Below are positions 37,246 to 47,086 of a stretch of 64,000 bases of DNA, one piece after another. Each line of letters starts with the position of its first letter. Within the stretch, counting starts at the first letter, position 1. Source of the stretch: Alkalimarinus sediminis. Lineage in GTDB: Bacteria; Pseudomonadota; Gammaproteobacteria; Pseudomonadales; Oleiphilaceae. The translations under genes were made by a program, and so were the position numbers. The stretch is taken from assembly GCF_026427595.1 (NCBI RefSeq), contig NZ_CP101527.1:3219001-3283000 (forward strand), written 5' to 3'. Under the pieces are notes generated by a model. The model searched no databases. It worked only from the letters and a program-made list of their open reading frames with translations, and was not told the origin of the DNA.

Positions 37246-38739
37246 CTACTGGTCTTCAAACCAGGGTGCTCGAGCCGTCATAATTAATTGGCCGGCACGT
37301 TCTTCGTCGATGCCTTCAATATCGATCAGATCATCGACTGATTGCTCAGCAAGATCTTCCATTGAAACAATACCTTTACTGGCGAGAACAAATGCTAGGT
37401 GTCGCTCCATACCATCCATTTCCAAAAGATCTTGTGCTGGCTCGCTTCCTTCCAGTGCTTCCTCAGATGCAATTGCTTGATTCAACAGCTTATCTTTTGC
37501 TCGTCGTCTCAACTCTTCGACAAGGTCTTCATCAAAGCCATCAATAGCAACCATCTCTTCTAAGGGTACGTATGCTATCTCTTCTAAAGACGTAAACCCT
37601 TCTTCAACAAGTTCGGTAGCCAGCTCTTCATCGACATCTAGTGCTTCGATAAAGTTCTCAACAAACCGGCCTACCTCTTCTTCTTTCTGACGACCTGCCT
37701 CATCTTCGGTCATTACATTTAGAACCCAGCCCGTTAACTCACTGGCTAACCTAACGTTTTGACCACCACGACCAATCGCCATTGCAAGATTTTCTTCAGC
37801 AACCGCAACGCTCATTGAATGGGTGTCTTCATCCACAACAATAGAGGCTACTTCTGCAGGTGCCATTGCATTAACAACCAACTGAGCAGGGTTATCATCC
37901 CAAAGCACAATATCAATTCGTTCGTTACCAAACTCACCAGATACTGCCTGAACACGTGCGCCTCGCATACCCACGCAAGCACCCACAGGATCGATTCGGC
38001 CGTCGTTAGTTTTAACCGCGATTTTTGATCTCAAGCCTGGATCTCGCGCCGCCGCTCTAATCTCAATCACTTCTTCTGCAATTTCTGGCACTTCGATTTT
38101 GAATAACTCAATCAGCATAGCGGGGCTAGTGCGGCTTAGAATTAGCTGAGGACCTCGTCCTTCTGTACTAATTTCTGCCAATAGCGCCCTAACGCGATCA
38201 CCCATCCTGAAGATTTCTTTAGGGATCAGGTTATCTCGTGGTAAAAGTGCTTCTGCGTTATTGCCTAAATCAACAATAACGTTGTCTCGGGTCACCTTCT
38301 TAACAGTACCCGATACCAACTCACCCACTTTCTCACGATAACTATCTACAATTCTAGCGCGTTCAGCTTCTCTAACTTTCTGTACAATAATCTGCTTAGC
38401 TGCTTGAGCACCTATTCGACCGAATGCAGCAGACTCTACCTGCTCTTCGTGGATATCACCTGGCTGCAGCTCAGGGTTAATTTCATGAGCTTCTTCTAGG
38501 GTTAGATCGTTTCCTAGCCCTGGTACGGTATCGTTATCTACCACAGTCCAACGACGGAACGCTTCATATTCGCCTGTTTTACGATCGATAGTAACGTAAA
38601 TATCTACAGTTTCTTCTTCGTCGTATCGTTTCTTTGTTGCCATAGCCAGCGCCAACTCAATAGCCTCAAAAATGACATCTTTATCGACATTTTTTTCGTT
38701 GGAAACCGCTTCTACAACTAGCAATATTTCTTTATTCAT
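37246..38739 (-). CDS. nusA: Transcription termination/antitermination factor NusA
   Basis: 497 aa: N-terminal RNAP-binding domain, S1 domain (about 135-200), two KH domains ([22 protein letters not shown]-type region near 245-345) and two C-terminal acidic repeats (about 365-425 and 440-490). It controls pausing, termination and rRNA antitermination. Located between rimP and infB. The operon leader contains two intrinsic terminators, so autoregulation by NusA is plausible. Confidence 0.98.
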   Translation of the reverse strand: MNKEILLVVEAVSNEKNVDKDVIFEAIELALAMATKKRYDEEETVDIYVTIDRKTGEYEAFRRWTVVDNDTVPGLGNDLTLEEAHEINPELQPGDIHEEQVESAAFGRIGAQAAKQIIVQKVREAERARIVDSYREKVGELVSGTVKKVTRDNVIVDLGNNAEALLPRDNLIPKEIFRMGDRVRALLAEISTEGRGPQLILSRTSPAMLIELFKIEVPEIAEEVIEIRAAARDPGLRSKIAVKTNDGRIDPVGACVGMRGARVQAVSGEFGNERIDIVLWDDNPAQLVVNAMAPAEVASIVVDEDTHSMSVAVAEENLAMAIGRGGQNVRLASELTGWVLNVMTEDEAGRQKEEEVGRFVENFIEALDVDEELATELVEEGFTSLEEIAYVPLEEMVAIDGFDEDLVEELRRRAKDKLLNQAIASEEALEGSEPAQDLLEMDGMERHLAFVLASKGIVSMEDLAEQSVDDLIDIEGIDEERAGQLIMTARAPWFEDQ

Positions 38740-38759
38740 TGCGTTGCCCTCAAACCCAT

Positions 38760-39218
38760 TTAATCAAACTGTGGTACAACGTTAGCTTTATCAATGCTAT
38801 CAACGGGGAAAAGATATTCACTATCTTCCACCACAACGACAACATCACTGCCTTCAATACCTTTCAGCACACCTTCAAACTTTCTTCTTCCATCAAAGGG
38901 CATTCGGAGCTTTAAACTCACCTTATGCCCTGCATAGCGCTCAAACTGATCTAGCCTATACAATGGTCGATCCATACCCGGAGAAGAGACTTCTAATGCA
39001 TATTCACCTGCAATAGGGTCTTCAACATCCATCACACCGCTAATCTGGCGACTGACGACTTCGCAATCTTCCAGCATGATGCCGTTTTCACTATCGATAA
39101 ACACTCTTAACACTGAGTGCTTACCTTGAGACACAAACTCCATCCCCCAGAATTCAAAGCCTAAGCCTTCAACCACAGGACGGATTAATTCTTCAAGCAA
39201 CCGTTGTTTTCCGGACAA
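38760..39218 (-). CDS. rimP: Ribosome maturation factor RimP
   Basis: 152 aa. [12 protein letters not shown] and [27 protein letters not shown]-type segments identify RimP; C-terminus ends KANVVPQFD. The best start is TTG at 39218, with CGGAG about 7 bases upstream. It assists 30S assembly. First gene of the rimP-nusA-infB-rbfA-truB-rpsO-pnp block and preceded by a roughly 255-nt leader. Confidence 0.94.
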   Translation of the reverse strand: MSGKQRLLEELIRPVVEGLGFEFWGMEFVSQGKHSVLRVFIDSENGIMLEDCEVVSRQISGVMDVEDPIAGEYALEVSSPGMDRPLYRLDQFERYAGHKVSLKLRMPFDGRRKFEGVLKGIEGSDVVVVVEDSEYLFPVDSIDKANVVPQFD

Positions 39219-39254
39219 TATAATACTCCGAGACCACTAATTTTCAGCACAAAT

Positions 39255-39277
39255 AAAAAATGGGCCTTAATCGCCCA
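39255..39277 (-). terminator. Second terminator in rimP-nusA leader
   Basis: Minus strand TGGGC, loop GATTAAG, GCCCA, then six T. It lies 37 bases before the rimP start and 11 bases after the larger hairpin at 39288-39318. Confidence 0.7.
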
Positions 39278-39287
39278 CCTTAAACTA

Positions 39288-39318
39288 GCAAAAAGCCCCT
39301 GCATGAGGGGCTTTTTGC
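39288..39318 (-). terminator. First terminator in rimP-nusA leader
   Basis: A 13-bp perfect stem (GCAAAAAGCCCCT with AGGGGCTTTTTGC) around a 5-base loop, with T-runs on both strands. It is inside the predicted 5' leader of rimP-nusA-infB, about 155 bases after the predicted start site. Confidence 0.85.
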
Positions 39319-39319
39319 A

Positions 39320-39363
39320 AGATTTCTGCAACCATTACTGCAGATATCTGTAACCATTACTGC
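39320..39363 (-). repeat. Tandem 22-bp direct repeat in rimP-nusA leader
   Basis: Two adjacent units, 39320-39341 and 39342-39363, each AGATWTCTGYAACCATTACT followed by GC, identical at 20 of 22 positions. A degenerate third copy may follow (39364-39385). They lie just upstream of the first leader terminator in transcript order, so they would be transcribed before it. Confidence 0.8.
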
Positions 39364-39479
39364 GAGCCTGTGTAACTCTTCTGTAGCTCAGCTGTAAATC
39401 AACTTTAACGACAGCTACATATCAATTACTCATTCAACACATTTACGGGTAATAAAAACACCCATATTTCAATCGGAGC

Positions 39480-39508
39480 ATTATATTCTCACTAACCTAC
39501 ACGGTCAA
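39480..39508 (-). promoter_or_regulatory. Strong sigma70 promoter of rimP-nusA-infB operon
   Basis: Minus strand TTGACC (39508-39503), 17-base spacer, TATAAT (39485-39480). Near-perfect consensus. The predicted start is about 39473, giving a leader of roughly 255 nt before rimP. It sits between the tRNA-Leu terminator and the leader repeats. Confidence 0.78.
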
Positions 39509-39550
39509 GAAAACACCATTTTATCTTTGAATTTCTACCCCTTTAAAACC

Positions 39551-39582
39551 AAAAAAGCGACTTGAGGTACTCAAGTCGCTTT
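39551..39582 (-). terminator. Terminator of secG/tRNA-Leu transcript
   Basis: Minus strand AAAGCGACTTGAG, loop of 3, CTCAAGTCGCTTT, then T-rich. It begins 5 bases after the tRNA 3' end. Confidence 0.9.
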
Positions 39583-39586
39583 AATT

Positions 39587-39672
39587 TGGTGCCGAAGGCC
39601 GGACTTGAACCGGCACGCCCAAAGAGCACTACCCCCTCAAGGTAGCGTGTCTACCAATTTCACCACTTCGGC
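39587..39672 (-). tRNA. leuU: tRNA-Leu (anticodon GAG)
   Basis: 86 nt on the minus strand from 39672 to 39587 including an encoded CCA. Acceptor GCCGAAG pairs with CTTCGGC; the D-loop carries TGGTGAAATTGGTAGAC; the anticodon arm is CTACCTTGAGGGGGTAG with GAG in the loop; a long variable arm (class II) is present and the T-loop is GGTTCAAGTCC. Same position as in Pseudomonas, after secG. Confidence 0.97.
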
Positions 39673-39683
39673 TAAACTTTAAA

Positions 39684-40052
39684 TCACTCCAATTCAGGAG
39701 TAACAGAACCTTCTTCTTGAGTCTCTAACTGAGGCGCTTCAAACTCCACCTCTTCAGAAACCGGCTCACTAACACTAGGAACAGCAATACCCTGATCAAC
39801 CATCACTTTTGACTGCTGCTTTGCAAATACCGCCAAGGAGAAACTAGTCACAAAGAACACAAACGCTAATAGCGAAGTGGTCTTGGTAAGAAAGTTACCT
39901 GTACCCTGACTTCCAAATACAGTTTGCGATGCACCGCCACCAAAAGAGGCACCTGCGTCTGCACCTTTACCCTGCTGTAAAAGGACTAATCCGATTAGGC
40001 CAACAGAGACCAGCACATGAACCACAAGAACTATCGTCTCTAACCATTCCAT
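39684..40052 (-). CDS. secG: Preprotein translocase subunit SecG
   Basis: 122 aa with two TM helices (about 3-22 and 52-73) linked by the conserved QQGKGADAGASFGGGASQTVFGSQG loop, and an acidic Glu-rich tail. Auxiliary subunit of SecYEG. It lies 11 bases upstream of the tRNA-Leu and 4 bases downstream of tpiA. Confidence 0.96.
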   Translation of the reverse strand: MEWLETIVLVVHVLVSVGLIGLVLLQQGKGADAGASFGGGASQTVFGSQGTGNFLTKTTSLLAFVFFVTSFSLAVFAKQQSKVMVDQGIAVPSVSEPVSEEVEFEAPQLETQEEGSVTPELE

Positions 40053-40056
40053 ACTA

Positions 40057-40809
40057 TTAACCTATCGCCTTACAAATCACTTCAAACTCTTCAAGTTTCA
40101 ACGAGGCACCACCAACAAGCCCCCCGTCAATATCTGCCATAGCGAATAGATTTTTCGCATTTCCGGCATTAACGCTTCCACCATAGATTACGGGAACAAC
40201 GTCTGACACTGCTTCATCAATAACAGCAATCTCTTTTCTTATAAACTCATGCACTTCCTGAGTTTGCTCAGGTGTAGCAGTCTTTCCTGTGCCTATCGCC
40301 CATACTGGCTCATAAGCAACAATAACTTTACCTAACCGTGTTTGATCCAGACCTTTTAATGCTGTATGCAACTGCCTTCCAATCACATTAAGCATTTCAC
40401 CAGTCTCTCTCTCTTCGAGAGTTTCACCAACACACAGTATCGGTTGAATACTTTTTTCGAGACATTTTGCAACTTTAGCTGCAACCACCTCGTCTGTATC
40501 GCCAAACATTGCGCGTCGTTCCGAATGGCCAACAATACTATAACCGCACCCAAAGTCAGCAAGCATATCTGCAGAGACTTCTCCGGTGAACGCACCATTG
40601 TCGAAACTGGACACATCTTGAGCTGCCAAATTAACATTCGATGAAATTTGGCCTGCCACATCTGCCAACAAAATGGAGGGTGGTGCAATTAACACATCAA
40701 TGGAACGATCAAGACCTTCCACTATTGCAGAAACACCTACTGCCAAATCCTTTGCGATTTGACGAGTTCCGTTCATTTTCCAGTTACCAGCGACAATCTT
40801 ACGGCGCAT
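40057..40809 (-). CDS. tpiA: Triosephosphate isomerase
   Basis: About 250 aa from ATG 40809, where the protein opens MRRKIVAGNWKMNG; the in-frame ATG at 40824 adds five residues that are unlikely to be native. Catalytic residues are Lys in NWKMNG, His in IVGHSERR, and Glu in AYEPVWAIGTGKTATPEQ, with the phosphate-binding GGSVNAGN loop. Glycolytic DHAP/GAP interconversion. The order glmM-tpiA-secG is conserved in Pseudomonas relatives. Confidence 0.96.
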   Translation of the reverse strand: MRRKIVAGNWKMNGTRQIAKDLAVGVSAIVEGLDRSIDVLIAPPSILLADVAGQISSNVNLAAQDVSSFDNGAFTGEVSADMLADFGCGYSIVGHSERRAMFGDTDEVVAAKVAKCLEKSIQPILCVGETLEERETGEMLNVIGRQLHTALKGLDQTRLGKVIVAYEPVWAIGTGKTATPEQTQEVHEFIRKEIAVIDEAVSDVVPVIYGGSVNAGNAKNLFAMADIDGGLVGGASLKLEEFEVICKAIG

Positions 40810-40948
40810 TATTTTTACCACCATTTAAGAAGGCGCAAATACTAACTGAGTTAATTACAACTTACAAGTACTCGCCACTGCGTTTTTTTAGTGAAACCGA
40901 GAAATACTGTAAGTTATTTAATCACCACCACACGCCAGCCATCAGGCA

Positions 40949-42292
40949 CTAGGTTTTTGCGTTCTCAACCTCTTTTGCAAGAGCAGAAACAACATCTAAT
41001 ACCACCTGCTCATCGCGACCTTCAGCCATCACGCGAATGACGGGCTCAGTCCCAGATGGACGCAGCAAAACCCGTCCTTCACCTGCAAAACGCTGCTCTG
41101 CATACTCTATAGCTTTAGCAATATCTGGATGAGCCACCGGGTCAAACTTCTTCGCAACCTTTACATTGATCATGGTCTGAGGCAGTTTTTCCATACCACT
41201 CTTAAGCTCATTGAGCGTTTTTTCTTCTTCCCACATAGCAATCAACACCTGCAGGGCAGAAATTATTGCATCTCCTGTGGTTGAGTTATCTAGACATAAA
41301 ATATGTCCCGAACCCTCACCCCCCAAGAGCCACTCATTGGCAACCAGTTTTTCCATAACATACCGGTCACCAACATTCGCCCTTACAAAAGGCACTCCCA
41401 TCTCCTGATAGGCGAGTTCCGCACCAAAGTTAGTCATTAAGGTACCAACAACCCCACCACCTAACCGCTCACCTCGATGACGATTGCGTGCAATAACATA
41501 GATTAGCTCATCACCATCAACCACCTCTCCTTTGTGGTCAACCATCACAACACGGTCCCCATCACCATCAAAGGCAATACCCAAGTCTGCGCCTTGCTCC
41601 AGAACAGCCTTAACCAACTGCTCTGGGCTTGTTGAACCGACATCCTTATTAATATTCAGCCCGTTGGGCTCAACACCTAACGTTGTTACTTTTGCTCCGA
41701 GTTCAGCAAAGACAGAGGGTGCAACATGATAAGTGGCGCCATGAGCGCAATCCAGCACGATATTTAGTCCGTCAAGTGACATGTTGTAGGGCACTGTGCT
41801 TTTACAAAATTCCACATAACGACCAGCAGCATCTTCGATTCGCGAAGCCTTACCCAGGTGAGCAGACTCAACCACCTCGATATCACTCTCTAACAATGCT
41901 TCAATTTTATGCTCTAGGGCATCATCAAGCTTGAACCCTTCTTGGGAAAAGAATTTTATTCCGTTATCGTAATGAGGATTATGGGATGCACTAATCACTA
42001 TACCCGCAGACGCTCTAAACGTGCGCGTCAAATAAGCGATTGCCGGCGTAGGCATCGGGCCCAACAACCCCACATCAACACCCGCAGCAGAGAGCCCTGC
42101 TTCAAGCGCCGACTCAAACATATAACCCGACAATCGAGTATCTTTACCAATTAGAACCTTGCCTCGCTGCCCCTGCTCCTTAAAAGCGTGGCCGACCGCC
42201 CATCCTAGCTTGAGTATAAACTGAGGTGTAATGGCACCTTCGCCAACCTTACCTCGAATGCCATCAGTCCCAAAATACTTCCTTACACTCAT
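40949..42292 (-). CDS. glmM: Phosphoglucosamine mutase
   Basis: 447 aa. The catalytic phosphoserine loop [19 protein letters not shown] (Ser near 104), the metal-binding DGDGDR and the sugar-binding GEGSGH loop are all intact, and [15 protein letters not shown] binds phosphate. Converts glucosamine-6-P to glucosamine-1-P for peptidoglycan and LPS precursors. It starts 3 bases after the folP stop. Confidence 0.97.
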   Translation of the reverse strand: MSVRKYFGTDGIRGKVGEGAITPQFILKLGWAVGHAFKEQGQRGKVLIGKDTRLSGYMFESALEAGLSAAGVDVGLLGPMPTPAIAYLTRTFRASAGIVISASHNPHYDNGIKFFSQEGFKLDDALEHKIEALLESDIEVVESAHLGKASRIEDAAGRYVEFCKSTVPYNMSLDGLNIVLDCAHGATYHVAPSVFAELGAKVTTLGVEPNGLNINKDVGSTSPEQLVKAVLEQGADLGIAFDGDGDRVVMVDHKGEVVDGDELIYVIARNRHRGERLGGGVVGTLMTNFGAELAYQEMGVPFVRANVGDRYVMEKLVANEWLLGGEGSGHILCLDNSTTGDAIISALQVLIAMWEEEKTLNELKSGMEKLPQTMINVKVAKKFDPVAHPDIAKAIEYAEQRFAGEGRVLLRPSGTEPVIRVMAEGRDEQVVLDVVSALAKEVENAKT

Positions 42293-42295
42293 AAC

Positions 42296-43117
42296 TCACT
42301 CCTCTAGCAGAGCCTGAACAATAGACACTGCATCAACCGTTTCTTTTACGTCGTGCACCCTAAGGATAGAGGCACCTTTGTATGCTGCTATAGTGGCTGC
42401 AGCAACACTTCCAATCATTCGCTCATCTACCGGCTTATCAAGAATAGCGCCTATCATCGACTTTCTTGATACACCGACTAAAACAGGGAAACCACTCTGC
42501 ACAAATCTATCGATCGCATTTAATAACTGGAGATTGTGCGAAAGTGTTTTTCCGAAACCAAAGCCCGGGTCAATAATAACCTGCCCACTATCAAAGCCGG
42601 AGCTGATTAGCTGGTTCGCAGTCTCGAGCAAGTAACGCTCAACAACATCTACTACTGAGTCATACTGGGGATTCTTTTGCATGGTCGCAGGCACCCCCTG
42701 CATGTGCATCAGGCATACAGGCACGTTTAAATCAATCGCAGCACTCATAGCACCATCGCGCTGAAGAGCCCTGACATCATTAATAAGACCAGCACCTAAT
42801 CCAACCGCCTCAATCATTACTTGCGGTGTACTAGTATCAACAGACACCACTACATCCAAATTCTTATTGATCAGTTCTACGATTGGGCAGACTCGCTCTA
42901 ACTCTTCAGCCAGTGAGACCTCCGCCGCACCCGGGCGGGTTGACTCACCCCCCACATCTATAAAGCTAGCACCTGCAGCTGCCATACTTTCAGCTTGAAA
43001 AAGCGCTGAATCAAGTGTGTTATAACGTCCACCATCCGAGAAAGAGTCTGGCGTAACATTTAACACCCCCATCACTTGAGGTCTAGACAGCTCTATTTCA
43101 CGTCCTGAAAACTTCAT
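42296..43117 (-). CDS. folP: Dihydropteroate synthase
   Basis: 273 aa TIM-barrel enzyme: VMGVLNVTPDSFSDGG at the N-terminus, GGESTRPGA, INDVRALQ, DPGFGFGK and VGVSRKSMIG motifs. Adds p-aminobenzoate to dihydropterin diphosphate and is the sulfonamide target. Forms a pair with glmM, as in E. coli (ftsH-folP-glmM). Confidence 0.97.
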   Translation of the reverse strand: MKFSGREIELSRPQVMGVLNVTPDSFSDGGRYNTLDSALFQAESMAAAGASFIDVGGESTRPGAAEVSLAEELERVCPIVELINKNLDVVVSVDTSTPQVMIEAVGLGAGLINDVRALQRDGAMSAAIDLNVPVCLMHMQGVPATMQKNPQYDSVVDVVERYLLETANQLISSGFDSGQVIIDPGFGFGKTLSHNLQLLNAIDRFVQSGFPVLVGVSRKSMIGAILDKPVDERMIGSVAAATIAAYKGASILRVHDVKETVDAVSIVQALLEE

Positions 43118-43160
43118 TTAGAGTACCGATACGGGCAGATTTTGATTCGTTAGAAATGCT

Positions 43161-43185
43161 AAAGGCGCGATAGATTCGCGCCTTT
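43161..43185 (-). terminator. Hairpin between ftsH and folP
   Basis: AAAGGCGCGA (43161-43170), loop TAGAT, TCGCGCCTTT (43176-43185). Stem of 10 bp located 20 bases after the ftsH stop. Only a short T-run on the minus strand, so probably partial. Confidence 0.65.
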
Positions 43186-43205
43186 AATATAGTTAGATTT
43201 TAAGC

Positions 43206-45134
43206 CTAATGCTCTCCGGCTGCATCCCCGATGTCATCTTTAGATGCGGGTTGAGCCTCTGATTCAACTCCTCCCTTTGACGACGGCCCCTTGGGCGCAC
43301 CATCTCCCCAACCTTTGGGCGGCCTAGGCTCATTCCCATCCATAATATCGTCAATCTGACCTGAGTCGATGGTTTCATATTTCATCAACGCATCAGCCAT
43401 CACATGGAGCTTTTCCATATTATCAACCAGCACTTTTTCAGCAGTTGCATAACAATCATCTATGATTTTTCTGATCTCTTCATCAATTCTCTGAGCCGTT
43501 TCAGGCGCAAAGACCTTAGCGGGGGCTCCTGCAGATCGTCCTAAGAAGACCTCTTCGCTGTCTTCATCATACATCAAGGGTCCCAACTTAGCGGACAACC
43601 CCCACTTAGTTACCATACTACGCGCCAATTCAGTAGCACGCTTAATGTCATTAGATGCACCAGTAGTGACACCTTCAGCCCCCAATGTCAGCTCCTCGGC
43701 TATACGACCACCAAACAAGCTACAAATCTGGCTAATCAAAAAGCGACGACTATGACTATAGCGGTCCTCTTCAGGCAAGAACATAGTAACACCCAACGCT
43801 CGACCACGAGGAATAATACTAACTTTGTACACAGGGTCGTGCTCTGGCATCAACCGCCCTACAATTGCATGTCCTGCTTCATGATAAGCGGTATTTCGCT
43901 TTTCATCCTCAGACATCACCATCGATTTTCGCTCTGCGCCCATCATAATTTTGTCTTTCGCGAGCTCAAACTCAGACATTGAAACCGTACGTCGATTGGC
44001 TCTAGCAGCAAAAAGCGCAGCTTCATTCACTAAGTTAGCAAGGTCTGCACCTGAGAAACCTGGAGTACCTCTTGCAATAAACGCCGGCTCAACATCGTCA
44101 CCCAATGGAACTTTGCGCATATGCACTTTTAATATCTGCTCTCGGCCTAAAATATCTGGCAAACCAACAACTACCTGGCGGTCAAAACGACCAGGCCTTA
44201 ATAGTGCAGGGTCAAGTACATCCGGGCGGTTTGTCGCCGCAATGACGATGACACCCTCGTTACCTTCAAAGCCATCCATCTCAACAAGCAACTGGTTAAG
44301 TGTCTGCTCACGCTCATCGTGACCGCCACCTAAGCCTGCCCCACGATGACGACCTACTGCATCGATCTCATCGATAAAGATAATACATGGCGATTGCTTC
44401 TTTGCTTGATCGAACATATCTCTTACACGGGAAGCACCGACACCCACAAACATTTCAACAAAGTCAGAACCTGATATTGAGAAGAATGGTACCTTAGCCT
44501 CACCAGCAATCGCTTTAGCCAATAGGGTTTTACCTGTACCCGGCTGCCCCACCATCAACACACCACGTGGTATCTTTCCACCCAAGCGCTGAAATTTGCT
44601 AGGGTCACGAAGGAACTCTACTAACTCTTTGACATCTTCTTTAGCCTCATCAACACCTGCAACATCCGCAAATGTCGTTTTAATTTGGTCTTCACTCATT
44701 AAGCGAGCTTTACTCTTACCAAAAGACATCGGCCCCTTACCGCCGCCTCCGCCTTGCATTTGACGCATAAAAAACATGAATACTGCGATAATGACTAAGA
44801 TCGGGAATGAGGCAACTAATAGCTGGGTCCAGATACTTTGAGTCTCAGGCTCTTTACCCTCAATCGCGACCTTGTATTTGAGCAGGTCATCAATCAGGTT
44901 AAGATCCGGCGCACTTGGGCGAACAGTTTCAAACCGGGTGCCGTCAGGGCGGTATCCTTCAATACGAAGTCCATCAATAACCACCTTCCGTACCTGGCCG
45001 GTTTCGTACATTGATACAAACTGGGAGTATTCCATCGGCTCAGCAGCGCGATTCATACTAAAGTTATTAAAGACGGTAAGTAGTACTGCAGCTATGATCA
45101 GCCAGAGAATTAAATTCTTTGCCATATCGTTCAA
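43206..45134 (-). CDS. ftsH: ATP-dependent zinc metalloprotease FtsH
   Basis: 642 aa membrane protease. Two TM helices (about 6-24 and 105-125) flank a periplasmic domain; AAA+ domain with Walker A GQPGTGKT near 197, Walker [12 protein letters not shown]; second-region-of-homology Arg; zinc motif HEAGH near 418. Gln in Walker A replaces the more common Pro. Start: TTG at 45134 has GAGAGGGG 6 bases upstream; ATG at 45125 (MAKNLILW) lacks good spacing, so the longer form is preferred. It degrades membrane proteins and regulators such as sigma32. Confidence 0.95.
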   Translation of the reverse strand: MNDMAKNLILWLIIAAVLLTVFNNFSMNRAAEPMEYSQFVSMYETGQVRKVVIDGLRIEGYRPDGTRFETVRPSAPDLNLIDDLLKYKVAIEGKEPETQSIWTQLLVASFPILVIIAVFMFFMRQMQGGGGGKGPMSFGKSKARLMSEDQIKTTFADVAGVDEAKEDVKELVEFLRDPSKFQRLGGKIPRGVLMVGQPGTGKTLLAKAIAGEAKVPFFSISGSDFVEMFVGVGASRVRDMFDQAKKQSPCIIFIDEIDAVGRHRGAGLGGGHDEREQTLNQLLVEMDGFEGNEGVIVIAATNRPDVLDPALLRPGRFDRQVVVGLPDILGREQILKVHMRKVPLGDDVEPAFIARGTPGFSGADLANLVNEAALFAARANRRTVSMSEFELAKDKIMMGAERKSMVMSEDEKRNTAYHEAGHAIVGRLMPEHDPVYKVSIIPRGRALGVTMFLPEEDRYSHSRRFLISQICSLFGGRIAEELTLGAEGVTTGASNDIKRATELARSMVTKWGLSAKLGPLMYDEDSEEVFLGRSAGAPAKVFAPETAQRIDEEIRKIIDDCYATAEKVLVDNMEKLHVMADALMKYETIDSGQIDDIMDGNEPRPPKGWGDGAPKGPSSKGGVESEAQPASKDDIGDAAGEH

Positions 45135-45243
45135 GAGAGACCCCTCTCAACCTTTTTAAAATTCATTACGTTTAGACCTTCCAAACATACTACATGTTGG
45201 TCAGCCAAGCCAGTTCACAAAACATTAAATTAAATAAATTTTA

Positions 45244-45864
45244 TCATCCTTTAAAGCCTGAGCCGATTTGATAAACCTCTCTTGATCGTGCTCGAGAAGC
45301 ATCAGGCTTGCGGCTATAAACTTTGGTGTATCTCTCTCTCATCTGTTTAATTAAGGTGTCAAACCCCTCGCCCTGAAAGACTTTCGCAACAAAAGTACCT
45401 CCTGGCTTCAGAACCTGATCAGCCATATCCAAGGCTAATTCAATTAAATACATAGCACGGGGAATATCAACGGACGCAGATCCACTCATATTGGGGGCCA
45501 TATCTGAAATTACAAGGTCTGCTTTTTGATTACCTAATAGTTCGAGAATACGATCAAAGGGTTCCTGCTCGGTAAAATCCCCCTGCACAAAGTCAACACC
45601 AGCAATAGAGTCCATCGGCAAAATATCACTTGCTACTACACGCCCCTTATCGCCTACATACTTAATCGCTACCTGCGACCAACCACCAGGTGCCGCCCCT
45701 AAATCAACAACGGTCATTCCTGGTTTAAACAATCGATCCTTCTCATGCAGTTCAATTAATTTATAACTGGCACGTGTACGATAACCCTCTTTTTGCGACA
45801 ACTTCACATAAGGATCATCAAAATGCTCCTTTAACCATTGAGGGCTGGACTTAGAACGAGCCAT
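45244..45864 (-). CDS. rlmE: 23S rRNA (uridine-2'-O)-methyltransferase RlmE (FtsJ)
   Basis: 206 aa Rossmann methyltransferase. SAM motif [15 protein letters not shown], then [18 protein letters not shown], and the catalytic K-D-K-E set includes the Lys in KLIELHEKD, Asp in [11 protein letters not shown] and Lys in [12 protein letters not shown]. Methylates U2552. Upstream of ftsH, as in E. coli (ftsJ-hflB). Confidence 0.97.
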   Translation of the reverse strand: MARSKSSPQWLKEHFDDPYVKLSQKEGYRTRASYKLIELHEKDRLFKPGMTVVDLGAAPGGWSQVAIKYVGDKGRVVASDILPMDSIAGVDFVQGDFTEQEPFDRILELLGNQKADLVISDMAPNMSGSASVDIPRAMYLIELALDMADQVLKPGGTFVAKVFQGEGFDTLIKQMRERYTKVYSRKPDASRARSREVYQIGSGFKG

Positions 45865-45903
45865 AACTTAACTCCTCGTATAAACAATCAAACACTGAAC
45901 TCA

Positions 45904-45932
45904 TTTAACCATTTGCTTGCAACTGATAGAAT
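45904..45932 (+). promoter_or_regulatory. Candidate extended -10 promoter of yhbY
   Basis: TGATAGAAT (45924-45932) is an extended -10 (TGn + TAGAAT), and TTTAAC at 45904-45909 is a weak -35 with a 17-base spacer. The start would be near 45939, about 100 bases before yhbY. Confidence 0.35.
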
Positions 45933-46039
45933 AGCGGCCATCCTAACAGATAATCATAAGCTTGAACTCTGGCCTGATACATTAAACAAATTCCGGCTTA
46001 TTGATAGACATTGACCGCCAAATATTAAGAGAGACACAG

Positions 46040-46342
46040 ATGACCTTAACAGCCGCACAAAAAAAGCAGTATCGTGCAATTGCACACTCACTAAGCCCCG
46101 TCATCATCGTCGGCGAAAAAGGGCTTGGAGAAGGGTTGCTACAGGAGCTAAACCGAGCACTGGAAGACCACGAACTTATCAAAATTAAAATAGCATTAAA
46201 CGACCGAGATGATCGAGCAGCTATTATTGACGAACTCTGCCAACAAACCAAGGCAACTCTCGTTCAAACAATAGGCAAAGTCGCTATTATCTTGCGAAAT
46301 GCAGAGCAACCAAACCCCAAACTATCTAACTTACTTAGATAG
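46040..46342 (+). CDS. yhbY: YhbY-family RNA-binding protein (CRM domain)
   Basis: 100 aa from ATG 46040, preceded by AAGAGAGA. Single CRS1-YhbY (CRM) domain: LTAAQKKQYRAIAHSLSPVIIVGEKGL with the GxxG-like VGEKGLGEG loop and ELIKIKI strand. Associates with pre-50S ribosomes. Divergent from rlmE and convergent with greA, the usual neighbourhood. Confidence 0.95.
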   Translation: MTLTAAQKKQYRAIAHSLSPVIIVGEKGLGEGLLQELNRALEDHELIKIKIALNDRDDRAAIIDELCQQTKATLVQTIGKVAIILRNAEQPNPKLSNLLR

Positions 46343-46355
46343 CAAAAGCTAAATA

Positions 46356-46408
46356 ACATTAAAAAGAAGCATCCCTGCAAGAGAGGGGTTAAGACTTCTT
46401 TTTAATGT
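46356..46408. terminator. Bidirectional terminator yhbY/greA
   Basis: A 14-bp perfect stem ACATTAAAAAGAAG (46356-46369) with CTTCTTTTTAATGT (46395-46408) encloses a loop with its own CCCT/AGGG inner stem. T-rich arms on both strands fit use by both convergent genes. Confidence 0.75.
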
Positions 46409-46436
46409 CAGCACTTACACACTAAATGCTCAGATA

Positions 46437-46913
46437 TTACACATGTAGAACTTCGTCTATTTCGTATTCTACAGTTCCACTAGGTATCTGAACCGCTACG
46501 ATCTCACCCTCTTCTTTACCAATCAAGGCTCTAGCTATGGGGGATGAAATTGAGATTTTACCATTCTTAATATCGGCCTCATCATCACCCACAATTTGAT
46601 AACAGAGTGTTTCATCTGTATCGACATTGATTAAGTTAACCGTAGTACCAAAAATCACCTTACCTGTTGAATCAATCTTCGTCACATCAATCACCTGAGA
46701 CTGAGATAACTTTGACTCAATTTCTAAGATTCTTCCTTCAATAAAGCTCTGCTGCTCTCTTGCTGCATGATATTCAGCATTCTCTTTTAAGTCACCATGC
46801 GCCCTAGCCTCAGCTATCGCCTCAATAACACGGGGGCGCTCTTCTGTTTTGAGTTTCTGAACTTCTTCGCGAAGGGCTTTTTCACCCTGAACGGTCATTG
46901 GAATTCTATTCAT
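46437..46913 (-). CDS. greA: Transcription elongation factor GreA
   Basis: 158 aa. N-terminal antiparallel coiled coil with the acidic tip in [21 protein letters not shown]-terminal FKBP-like domain ending [24 protein letters not shown]. Stimulates RNA cleavage of backtracked polymerase. Follows carB by about 170 bases, separated by tandem hairpins. Confidence 0.97.
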   Translation of the reverse strand: MNRIPMTVQGEKALREEVQKLKTEERPRVIEAIAEARAHGDLKENAEYHAAREQQSFIEGRILEIESKLSQSQVIDVTKIDSTGKVIFGTTVNLINVDTDETLCYQIVGDDEADIKNGKISISSPIARALIGKEEGEIVAVQIPSGTVEYEIDEVLHV

Positions 46914-47017
46914 TTTAATTCAACCTTGAATAATGCACTCTCTCTAAGTGGCAATAGTTTAATTGGCAGCGTCGACGAGAGAGTCTTTTAATAAATTAGT
47001 ACAGCATAAAATACAAA

Positions 47018-47073
47018 AGCCCCACTCAATATTATCGAGTGAGGCTACGAGATCTTGCCCGAAGGCAGATCTC
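47018..47073 (-). terminator. Tandem hairpin terminator after carB
   Basis: First hairpin in transcript order: GAGATC...GATCTC with an inner GCC-TTCG-GGC stem (47049-47073), a UUCG tetraloop, starting 14 bases after the stop. Second: AGCCTCACTC/GAGTGGGGCT with T-run (47018-47046), paired by G.T on the minus strand, which makes that the functional direction. Confidence 0.8.
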
Positions 47074-47086
47074 AGCTGCTGATACA

